From JANJWP01 sp964540725 (lineage in GTDB: Bacteria > Patescibacteriota > Gracilibacteria > BD1-5 > UBA2023), in contig CAZINU010000028.1 in the NCBI GenBank assembly GCA_964540725.1, positions 1-8,284 on the forward strand: a stretch of 8,284 bases of DNA, in the 5' to 3' direction. The notes beneath the pieces were generated by a model. It saw nothing but the letters and a program-made list of their open reading frames with translations. It was not told where the DNA came from and made no database searches. The translations under genes were made by a program, and so were the position numbers. Below are positions 1 through 6,002 of the stretch, in pieces (position 1 is the first letter of the stretch; each line of letters opens with the position of its first letter).

Positions 1-126
1 CGCCATTACCGAACTATTCCCTTAAAAGTGTCCGCTTTTATTCTTGAATCTTTCGGCGTTCCCATGAAAACCGGCAATTCGACAAAAAGAACGCGGAGGC
101 GAACCCGTCGACGAAACGCCCACTAA
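1..126 (+). CDS. possible 3' end of an unrecognised plus-strand gene
   Basis: Frame 1 is open from the window edge to a TAA at 124-126, and the strong plus-strand terminator at 163-190 follows, as expected behind a gene. The 41-residue tail is very rich in Arg and Lys (many R/T codons after residue 28) and shows no recognisable motif. A second plus-strand frame (frame 3) has codons more like this genome between about 60 and 126, but it has no TAA or TAG before the terminator. I cannot tell which frame, if either, is translated. Low confidence. Confidence 0.2.
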   Translation, partial: RHYRTIPLKVSAFILESFGVPMKTGNSTKRTRRRTRRRNAH

Positions 127-162
127 CGCCGTGTACGTCCGCTGGGGATTGGGGGGACAATG

Positions 163-190
163 AAAATCCCCCGTTTCCGGGGGATTTTTT
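163..190 (+). terminator. rho-independent terminator
   Basis: An 11-bp stem, AAAATCCCCCG (163-173) and CGGGGGATTTT (178-188), has a TTTC loop, and the run of T reaches 190. The T-tract is longer on the plus strand, so it probably ends a plus-strand transcript entering from the left edge. It could act weakly on the minus strand too, directly downstream of the tRNA-Thr 3' fragment at 198-244. Confidence 0.85.
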
Positions 191-197
191 AGTTGCG

Positions 198-244
198 ATG
201 GAGCCGCTGACCGGGATTGAACCGGTGACCTCATCCTTACCATG
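198..244 (-). repeat. tRNA-Thr 3'-half fragment, att-like direct repeat
   Basis: These 47 bp are identical to 3294-3340. In the intact tRNA-Thr at 3295-3370 they cover the last base of the 5' anticodon stem, the whole anticodon loop, variable loop, T arm, acceptor 3' strand, discriminator and encoded CCA. Here no 5' half follows: after 244 the sequence turns to an unrelated purine-rich stretch. This is the usual footprint of tyrosine-recombinase integration into a tRNA gene, where the element restores the tRNA at one end and leaves the displaced 3' part at the other. A decayed tandem tRNA copy is the main alternative. Confidence 0.8.
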
Positions 245-310
245 CAAGAAAGGAAGGAATTTTTGGCGGAGTTTTCGCTCTACGAAGTTTACTGATGACC
301 GGGTCCGATA

Positions 311-349
311 AAATGGGACAGATGAGTTTCTACTCATCGTCCCATTTTT
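311..349 (+). terminator. hairpin with T-tract at IS left end, ahead of transposase start
   Basis: AAATGGGAC-(A)-GATGAG (311-326) pairs with CTCATC-GTCCCATTT (333-347) around a TTTCTA loop, with one bulged A, and is followed by TTTTT (345-349). The structure ends 7 nt before the GTG start at 357. It would stop plus-strand transcription entering the element from outside, or hide the start region in read-through transcripts. IS elements are known to use both devices to avoid activation by external promoters. Confidence 0.65.
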
Positions 350-356
350 CGATATA

Positions 357-1532
357 GTGGGACTGTCCGTAACCCCACGAAAAGTGCCGTCGAATTTCCG
401 GGTGATACCCGATTCCGTGAAGCAGACGATCCTGAAACAGGTCCGCGAGGACGGGAGGCCCGTCCCCGAGGCCGCCAAGGAATTCGGCGTTTCGTCCGTG
501 ACCGTGTACAAATGGCTTTCGAAAGAGGTCGGCGGCACGGGGCGGACCGACATGTCGTACCTGAAGGAAATCAACAAGCTGAAGCGCGAAAAGGACGATT
601 TGGTCCGTATCGTATGAGCCCTCTCGGTCGTGGTCGAGGGGTTGAAAAAAAAGACGAGGAAGAGCGACGTCGCGAGAGGTGCGCTAAGGGCCGATCCGGA
701 ATGCAACCGTAGCCTCCTCGCCGGGCTTCTCGGCGTGGGACGGAAAATCCTCTCGTACCGCTCGAAGATGGACGCGAAGGACGCGGAACGGAAAGCCGAA
801 CTCGAAGCCGTACGCGCCGAGCACCGGTGGTACGGGAAGCGCCGCGTGTGATGGGCGCTCGGATGGAGCGCCGGAAAAGCCCGGAGACTGATGGAAAAGT
901 TCGGGATCCGGGCGGTCGTGAAAAAACCGAAAAAGTGGAAGAAATCGGACGACGTCGGCGTTCCGGACTCCGGAATCCCGAACCTCGCCAAGGAAATACC
1001 GGCGGACCGCCCGGACCGCGTATGGCGGACGGATTTCACGTTCCTCGTATGGAAGGGCCTCCCGTTCTATCTCGCGACCGTTCTGGACGCGTATTCCCGC
1101 GAAATCGTCGGGCATTCCATGGCACTCGTCCATACCAAGGAATTCGTCCTCGAAGCCGTGAAGGACGCGATGCGCCGGACCGGTTCGGTTCCGGAAATAC
1201 TCCATTCCGACCAATGAAGCGAGTACCGGAGTTTCCTCGTCCTGAACTTCCTCGCGGAAGCCGGAATCCGCCCGTCGATGAGCGCGAAGGCCTCGCCGTG
1301 GCAGAACGGACAGCAGGAGTCGTACTTCGGGAAGTTCAAGCTCGAAGTCGGCAGCCTATCGGCATTCGCGACGTTCGAGGAAGCCATCGAGGCCGTCCAC
1401 CACAGGGTCTTCTACCACAACCGGAAACGCATCCATTCGGCCTTGAAAATGCCGCCGAGGATGTTCCGGGAGCGTTACTTCCTCATGGAAAAAGAAAGGC
1501 TCCGGACGGATGCCGGAGCCTCGGGAGGGTAG
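357..1532 (+). CDS. IS3-family transposase, single fused ORF (UGA = Gly)
   Basis: With UGA read as Gly this is one 391-residue ORF from GTG 357 to TAG 1530-1532. UGAs lie at residues 87, 165 and 287. Residues 21-58 form a helix-turn-helix (EAAKEFGVSSVTVYKWL), followed by a charged coiled-coil region (about 66-105) as in IS3 OrfA. The OrfB-like part has the HRWYGKRRVGWAL region and the integrase core with D226 (RTDFTF), D285 (LHSDQGSEY) and E321 (WQNGQQES): a D-D(35)-E spacing typical of IS3. UGA residues 165 and 287 sit at positions normally Gly. IS3 elements usually make the full enzyme by -1 frameshifting between orfA and orfB; here both parts are in one frame. No ATG or clear ribosome site precedes 357, so the start is a best guess; the frame is open from 312. 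It cuts and rejoins the IS ends. Confidence 0.9.
1489..1520 (-). terminator. minus-strand terminator within the 3' end of the transposase gene
   Basis: GGCTCCGG (1498-1505) and CCGGAGCC (1513-1520) form a perfect 8-bp stem with a 7-nt loop. On the minus strand it is followed by TTTCTTTTT (complement of 1489-1497). It faces transcripts that read out of the minus-strand Fic gene (ending at 1695) into the IS, and would keep antisense RNA from covering the transposase. Confidence 0.5.
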
Positions 1533-1694
1533 AAAGTCTGGTGAGTCATGAAAGCGAACCTTGACATGAGGAATATTTACTGAAACAAAGCTCCAGCCTG
1601 TGGACATATTCCGGAAAGCGGGAAAATTCCGACAACTTCGACCGTCATGCAAATCATTTTAATAAAGGACATCAGTGACTCTCTTCTGGAACAA

Positions 1695-2864
1695 TTATCC
1701 GCCATACCGCTGTACATTAAGGGACCCTGATACGAACCCTTCCTTATCAAGGGTTTTCATAATGCCACGGAGAAGGGGTCAGTTCGAGAATCGGATGGTA
1801 TAGATCCTACCCCCTTCTTCCACCGACTCAACCAGACCCTTACCACGGAGCCTTGCCATGGTCCTAGACTTATCCACTGAATCGAAAATACCAAATTCGC
1901 TTAATTCCGAGGACTTCATTTTCATTTCATCCTTCGAAGTTATATATTTCAGTATTGCGAATTCCTGATCGGTTATCTGATGAGACTCCAAGGCAAATGA
2001 AAGCGTTGGCACTAGAAGTTTTTCGGTCACGTAGTCTATTCCGAGCAACTTGTCGATTTTTTCTATTTCATTCTTAAGTCCACGGAGAAAATACTCTGAC
2101 CAACTCAAAACATCTGCTGAAACAAGCGAGTCGGCACGGTTTAACTGTTCGTAATACTCATCTCGATTAGCGTAAAATACCGCCGATGGATTTATTATTC
2201 TCCCCTCTTTTACACGAAATCCCGACTTAATAAGCAACGCATAGTTCAACAACCTTCACATCCGCCCATTCCCATTATCAAATGGATGAATATACGCAAA
2301 CCGATGATGAGCCACTGCCACCATCAGCAACTGATACTGTTGATCGAATGCCGAATTTATGAAAGACAAGAATTCATCAAAATAATCCGGGAGCACAGCG
2401 TAATCGGGAGGGACGTGGGACGATCTTCCAATAGCAACGTTGCATAATCGCAAATCCCCAAGACGATTCGATCATTCTCAATGGGGTGGCTGCGTAAGTC
2501 CATCAGTCACGATCCTGTGCAATTCCGAAACGTATGCTCGATTTATGGACGTCTCCGGGGTCGTATTTTCTTCAATCCACGCCGTAGCCGCGTCCAAGTT
2601 GGAAATTTCCTTTTGCGACTCATCAACTTTCGGCTTCCCCTCCATGATCCGCTCTACGTATTCAGCAAGGGTCGTTCTATTTCCTTCGATACGAGCCGAA
2701 CCAAGGGTTTCCATGATTTGAAAAATAGCCTTGAGCTGAAAAAAGATATACGGTGGTACAAAACCGCCGAGTCTCCTGGATCGTAATTCTTCCAATTCCA
2801 AAATAATACCCACCAATGGCGTTCACCATAAGGGATCCGGGATAACTATTTTCATATCAGACAT
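1695..2864 (-). CDS. class II Fic domain protein (AMPylase-type), UGA = Gly
   Basis: One 389-residue ORF runs from ATG 2864-2862 to TAA 1697-1695, with in-frame UGAs at residues 14, 129, 131, 203 and 362. The N-terminal helical part has LGG..PPYIFFQLKAIF and the inhibitory motif SARIEGN (56-62), which fits the [S/T]xxxE[G/N] of class II Fic proteins. PHGEGSNRLGDLR (127-139) and VAIG..SHVPP match the family. The catalytic loop HPFDNGNGRMGR lies at 193-204, with His193 the catalytic base and G203 coded by UGA. The C-terminus (about 290-389) looks like a winged helix and continues naturally past the UGA at 362 (IRFSNGPLLRG). Such proteins transfer AMP from ATP to Ser/Thr/Tyr hydroxyls and are autoinhibited. 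It is more AT-rich than its neighbours, which suggests transfer. No separate antitoxin gene is seen; the inhibitory helix is built in. The target is unknown. Confidence 0.9.
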
Positions 2865-2876
2865 GGTACTACTTGC

Positions 2877-2905
2877 ATTATATGTACATATTTACTTTAC
2901 TTAAA
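2877..2905 (-). promoter_or_regulatory. promoter of the Fic gene, very short leader
   Basis: On the minus strand a perfect -10 TATAAT (2882-2877) lies 17 bp from a weak -35, TTTAAG (2905-2900). The -10 ends 12 nt before the ATG at 2864, so the transcript would start only about 6 nt upstream, giving a nearly leaderless mRNA. No Shine-Dalgarno sequence is visible, which fits. Confidence 0.5.
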
Positions 2906-3293
2906 GTCGCGGAATTTGTTTCAAACTAAAGCAATTAATGATCATATTATACATATACGTACTTATCATACAGTGATCCCATTACTTATCAAAATCAATT
3001 TTGACCACTTATTCATGCCGAGAAGGCACTTCCAGCAATAGTGGACTCCTGCATCGTTTCCTGCCCATAATCACCTCGCGCGTATCGCATTTAGTTTTAC
3101 AAGCGGGGTTGTTCTTTCGCTGTTCCACTCAAAAATATAGAAAGTTCGTCCATACGAAAAAAGGAAAGGGGTAAATACCGCTTTCCGAAATGCGCCGGTG
3201 ACCTAATGCACGAAGCCGGTGACTACATGCGAAATGCATGCTATCACCGGCTATGGGTTCGTGGCGGCAGTTGACCGCTATTTTGAGACGAAA
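2906..3293. other. gene-free stretch upstream of the Fic gene
   Basis: I see no convincing gene in either strand with UGA as Gly. The left part (2906-3000) is AT-rich. A frame open at about 3001-3174 (+) has no start codon or ribosome site and gives an uncharacteristic peptide. The right part holds the repeat and hairpin group at 3187-3251 next to the intact tRNA-Thr. If the island model is right, this is the end of the element next to its attachment site, where recombinase binding sites would be expected. Confidence 0.5.
3194..3251. repeat. GCCGGTGAC repeats and hairpin beside the tRNA att site
   Basis: GCCGGTGAC occurs twice in direct orientation (3194-3202, 3215-3223), and its complement closes a hairpin. 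GCCGGTGACTACATGC (3215-3230) pairs with GCATGCTATCACCGGC (3236-3251) around a GAAAT loop, 13 of 16 bp. The first copy extends to CCGGTGACCT, identical to 10 bp of the tRNA-Thr (3318-3327). GAAATGC also occurs twice (3187, 3231). There is no T-tract, so it is not a standard terminator. Confidence 0.6.
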
Positions 3294-3294
3294 A

Positions 3295-3370
3295 TGGAGC
3301 CGCTGACCGGGATTGAACCGGTGACCTCATCCTTACCATGGATGCGCTCTACCTACTGAGCTACAGCGGC
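3295..3370 (-). tRNA. tRNA-Thr(GGU), CCA encoded
   Basis: A complete cloverleaf: acceptor GCCGCTG/CAGCGGC, D stem GCTC/GAGC, anticodon stem CATCC/GGATG with loop ATGGTAA (anticodon GGU), variable loop AGGTC, T arm ACCGG-TTCAATC-CCGGT, discriminator U and an encoded CCA (3297-3295). The part from the anticodon loop to the CCA is repeated exactly at 198-244. It lies 26 nt downstream of the HemW gene on the same strand and may be cut from the same transcript. Confidence 0.97.
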
Positions 3371-3396
3371 ATTCTCTCTGAAAGCTTCGCGCTTAT

Positions 3397-4461
3397 CTAA
3401 ACAAGCTCGCCCATTATATGGTCAAGTAAAAAAATTCAAGCCGAAGTAGGAAAAACCCTTCCGTCCGCTTCCGTGAGCCATCACTCGGCCTTGAAGCGCT
3501 CCAAATTCCCCCGATTTTCCACGAGATTCGATTCGAGATCGAAAACGCGGAATCCGCAGAGCATCCGTTCGAGGCGAACCTGTTCCGGCGAGAGCGCCTC
3601 TTCGTTCGTCCGTTCTCCGCGGAAATACCCCGAAAAGGACGCGGCATTTTCGAATCGGCGGCCTTTCCAGAGCGAAGCGGCCGAGAGTCCGAATCCGCGG
3701 GTGTCGAGCCGGCGCCAGTAGCCGAGGTTGTGTTTCGATTCGAATCCGGGCTTCGCGAAATTCGAAATTTCGTAGTGGCGGAACCCCCGTTTCGCGAGCG
3801 TTTCGGAAACGGCGAGAAAGTCTTCGCGGACGATTTCGGCCGGGAGCGCGCGTTCTTCCCAATCCGCCGGATACCGGCCGTCTTCGAGCAGGTAGGCGCT
3901 CACGTGCGTGAGGGAAAAACGTCCGAAGAGCGATTCGACCGCGGCGGGAATTCCTCCGGCACGTTCGCCCGGAAGGCCGAGAATGAGGTCGCATCCGACG
4001 TTTTCGAAACCGGCGGAAAACGCGGCGTCGAGTCCGCGGAAGGTGGCGTCCGCCCCCTTTCGGCCCACCGTGGCCAGTACGCCGTCGTCGAGCGACTGCA
4101 CGCCCACCGACAGCCGGGTGACTCCCAAAGCTTTCCACGCACGGCACAATTCGGGCGTCAGGTCTTCCGGGTTCGCCTCGGCGGTAATTTCGGCGTCGTC
4201 GCGGATCCCAGCGCGCGTTCGGAACGCTTCGACGACCGAGGCGAGCCGTTCGGGAGGGACGGCCGACGGGGTTCCCCCTCCGAAGTAGAGGGTTTCGACC
4301 GGCACGGCCGAATCCCCTTCCGCATCGAAAAACCGCCCGATTTCTTCGATGAGCGCGGTAAAATACCGGGCTACCTGCGCCTCCCGAACGAAGGGCGTGA
4401 GCGCGAATTTGCAGTAGCCGCACTTTTGACGGCAAAACGGAACGTGGGCGTAGGCGCGCAT
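3397..4461 (-). CDS. hemW: HemW-like radical SAM protein (heme chaperone family), UGA = Gly
   Basis: This gene has 354 residues from ATG 4461-4459 to TAG 3399-3397; the standard code would stop it at residue 326. The two UGAs (residues 327, 342) fall in the C-terminal part, and the tail after them (LTEADGRVFPTSAGIFLLDHI) fits the usual HemW ending, so the longer reading is right. It has the radical SAM cluster C10-x3-C14-x2-C17 (PFCRQKCGYC), GGGTPS (61-66), EANPED (95-100), GVQSLDD (120-126), DLILGLPG (158-165), HYEISNFAKPG (229-239) and HNLGYW (244-249). HemW proteins are cytosolic heme-binding chaperones often annotated as oxygen-independent coproporphyrinogen III oxidase. The start overlaps the upstream gene's stop by one base (TAATG), implying translational coupling. 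The exact role in a CPR bacterium is unclear. Confidence 0.92.
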
Positions 4462-5213
4462 TACGCCTCGATTTCAAGCAGTATCGGCGCGTGGTCCGAC
4501 ACGACGTCCGGAAGTACGCGGAAGTCCGTTACCGGCACGTCGGGCGTGACGAGGGCGTAATCGGCGTATCGGGATACGGTTTTTTCGTAGAGCGGGGTGC
4601 GGGTGTCGGTAATGCCGTATTCCTTTACGAGATTGCGGAATCCGGCCCGTTCGAGCATGCCCATGCTCTCGGTATCGGGGTCGAGGTTGAAACCGCCCAT
4701 GAGGACCGTCGGAACGCCGAACGGATGCAGGGTTTCGAGAATTCGGCGCGACTGTTCGATGCGGTGATCGTGGTCGCCTTTTCCGTATCCGCGAATCCAG
4801 AGGCCGTGAAAGTTCACGAGCCGAACGTCGTTTCCGAGTTCGGTTATGAGAATTTTCCGGCAATGTTCGCCCTCGTACCCGGGCGCAAGGGGGCGGCGGG
4901 GATGCTGCCCGTAAACGAGGCACTCGGACACGGCACGGATTCCGACGTCCCGGTGGACGAACGTCGCAAGCCCGTAATCGTCGCCGTAAAAATTCGAAAA
5001 CCGGTGTTCGTAGTCGGGAAGGAGTTCGGAAAACGTTTCGACCGTCCGGCGAATTTCGCGGGGATCGAGCACCGGGTCGAATTCGGTTTCGCCGGTATCG
5101 CGCATCATTTCCTGAAAGCAGAACGCGTCGGCACGACCGTTCCACGCCGCGACGAAATCGAGGATTTCGGGATTGACGCGGCCGCCCCACGCGTTCAACG
5201 AAAGAATCTTCAT
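4461..5213 (-). CDS. endonuclease/exonuclease/phosphatase-family protein with altered GDFN motif
   Basis: 250 residues from ATG 5213-5211 to TAA 4463-4461. It keeps most marks of the metal-dependent DNase I/exonuclease III/phosphatase fold: LNAWGG (6-11), FQEM with metal-binding Glu35, NFHGLW (His136), and the C-terminal SDHAP (D240, H241). The motif that should read GDFN reads GGFN (173-176): codon 174 is GGT where the family has a catalytic Asp. That is a single base change from GAT. The protein may be inactive, have a different reaction, or compensate elsewhere. It may act on nucleic acids or phosphoesters; the substrate cannot be told. The start is one nucleotide after the adk stop, and the stop overlaps the hemW start. 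A longer open frame upstream of 5213 is only the other frame of adk. Confidence 0.85.
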   Translation of the reverse strand: MKILSLNAWGGRVNPEILDFVAAWNGRADAFCFQEMMRDTGETEFDPVLDPREIRRTVETFSELLPDYEHRFSNFYGDDYGLATFVHRDVGIRAVSECLVYGQHPRRPLAPGYEGEHCRKILITELGNDVRLVNFHGLWIRGYGKGDHDHRIEQSRRILETLHPFGVPTVLMGGFNLDPDTESMGMLERAGFRNLVKEYGITDTRTPLYEKTVSRYADYALVTPDVPVTDFRVLPDVVSDHAPILLEIEA

Positions 5214-5214
5214 A

Positions 5215-5841
5215 TTATTCGGCGTAGGCGGATAAGACGACCTCGATGTGCGAGAATACTTCGTCGATGCCCTTGGAGGCGTCGATTTGGTAGACGCGGC
5301 GGTTTTCTCCCGCCCAGGCGGCGAGGAGCGGAAGCGTATTCTGATAGAACGTGTCGATGCGTTTGACGACGGCGTCGGGATGGTCGTCGGCGCGCTTGAC
5401 GAGGGGTTGACCGGTATACGGCGAAAAATCGCCCTTGAAATCGGATGGGAACGATTCGCCGGTCGTCGGGTCGATGCGGCGGCCGGCAAGGCGCCCGATC
5501 GCCTCTTCGCGGCCCAAATCGAGGAAGATGACGAAGTATTCGGGGAATACCTGGTCGAAGAGCGCTTTTTGCGCGGCGTTCCGGGGAATGCCGTCGAAAA
5601 GGATGCGTCCGCCCTGATGGGTGTCGCGGTAGTGCCGCAATATGGTGGTGACGAGTTCGTCCGACACGAGCGCGCCCGATTCGAGGCACGCTCGTACTTC
5701 GGCGCTCCGCGGATGCCCGAGTTCGGCGAAATTCCGGAGCTTTTGCCCCATTTCGAAGAAGGAACCCCCGAATTTTTCCAGAATCTTACGGGCCTGGGTT
5801 CATTTTCCGGAACCCTGGATTCCGACGAGGAGAAGATGCAT
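5215..5841 (-). CDS. adk: adenylate kinase, UGA = Gly in the P-loop
   Basis: 208 residues from ATG 5841-5839 to TAA 5217-5215, catalysing ATP + AMP = 2 ADP. The P-loop is GIQGSGKGTQ (7-16), and the Gly after the Lys (residue 14, 5802-5800) is coded by UGA. With the standard code the N-terminus would be cut off, so this is one of the best sites for the code change. The AMP-binding part has MGQKLR (31-36, Arg36 as in the family), GALVSDELV (56-64) and FDGIPR (82-87, usually DGFPR). The LID lies at about 120-155 with RR (121-122) and R.DD (150-153) and has no zinc-binding cysteines. The TGD usually found before Arg36 is replaced, so a related nucleoside monophosphate kinase is possible. No clear Shine-Dalgarno is seen. 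It is first in a tight cluster with the two genes downstream. Confidence 0.93.
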
Positions 5842-5878
5842 GGTCGATGGATTTTCTGAAGGTGTGTGAATCGTGTTC

Positions 5879-6002
5879 GCGAATTTTTCAAAAGCGACGA
5901 ATCCGCGCGACGGGCGAGCAACGCAAGCGAACCGTACTTACTGGTACGGTGAGCGCGGAGCGCAGGCCGGAACGCGGAGTCGGAAGTTTTTCAAAAATTC
6001 GC
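5879..6002. repeat. 124-bp imperfect palindrome between rnpB and adk
   Basis: Two 59-nt arms (5879-5937 and 5944-6002) lie around the 6-nt centre TTACTG. The outer 10 bp (GCGAATTTTT and complement) and the inner 7 bp (ACCGTAC/GTACGGT) match perfectly. The A/T run next to the outer arm also matches, and the middle pairs partly after a one-base shift (a GA.TCCGCG block on each side). It begins at the end of the rnpB P1 stem and ends 37 nt before adk. It may end rnpB transcription, help process its 3' end, or be a copy of a dispersed palindromic repeat. Confidence 0.65.

Larger units (their letters stand above)
296..1548 (+). mobile_element. IS3-family insertion sequence (ends approximate)
   Basis: This is the transposase gene plus flanks. 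The left end, TGACCGGGTCCGATAAAATG followed by GGACAG, looks like IS3/IS150-type termini. A right end at TCA (1546-1548) would give a 1253-bp element, normal for the family, with a possible 3-bp target duplication TGA (293-295 and 1549-1551). The terminal inverted repeats agree only over about four bases in this placement, so either the right end has decayed or the boundary is wrong. A left end at TGATGACC (293) is also possible. The family assignment is firm from the transposase; the boundaries are not. Confidence 0.5.
198..3293. mobile_element. putative genomic island integrated at tRNA-Thr
   Basis: The segment is bounded by the 47-bp direct repeat of the tRNA-Thr 3' half (198-244 and 3294-3340). 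It carries an IS3-family element and a Fic gene whose base composition differs from the GC-rich flanks. No integrase gene is visible, so the island has lost it, was mobilised in trans, or is a remnant. The extent is inferred from the repeats alone. The IS may have jumped in later, since it has its own ends inside the left boundary. Confidence 0.5.

Noticed and set aside
22..40. AAAAGTGTCCGCTTTTA stretch as an IS end
   Set aside because: It resembles some IS termini and forms a short hairpin, but no partner repeat or transposase is visible in the window.
38..1039. Long minus-strand open frame opposite the IS
   Set aside because: Ser/Arg/Phe-rich shadow of the GC-rich transposase gene, running across the tRNA fragment and terminator with no motif.
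357..1532. Transposase as a broken pseudogene (three premature stops)
   Set aside because: All interruptions are UGA in one frame at positions that take Gly, and other genes show the same; with table 25 the gene is intact.
1766..1787. IS3-like right end (GGGGTCAGTTC) as the terminus of the element
   Set aside because: It lies inside the C-terminal coding part of the Fic gene (FSNGPLL), and the frame continues to TAA at 1695-1697, so the match is by chance.
1695..2864. Fic gene as fragments at 1779-2252, 2256-2453 and 2478-2816
   Set aside because: The fragments are in the same frame, separated only by UGA codons at family glycines (GNGRM_R, PH_E_SNR).
3001..3174. 58-codon open frame on the plus strand
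   Set aside because: No start codon or ribosome site, and the peptide shows no feature; it lies in noncoding-looking DNA.
3730..4560. Plus-strand open frames opposite hemW and the EEP gene
   Set aside because: Antisense shadows of clearly assigned genes; they show no motif of their own.
357..5841. UGA as selenocysteine or tryptophan
   Set aside because: The sites are glycines in the families, including P-loop and DDE motifs; no selenocysteine signal was seen, and Trp at these positions would disrupt the motifs.
5214..5921. Long N-terminal extension of the EEP-family protein
   Set aside because: It is an alternative frame of adk, Arg/Ser/Pro-rich with no motif; the ATG at 5213 starts the natural LNAWGG N-terminus.
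5879..6002. CRISPR array or riboswitch
   Set aside because: There is a single palindrome with no regularly spaced repeats, and no known aptamer pattern was recognised.
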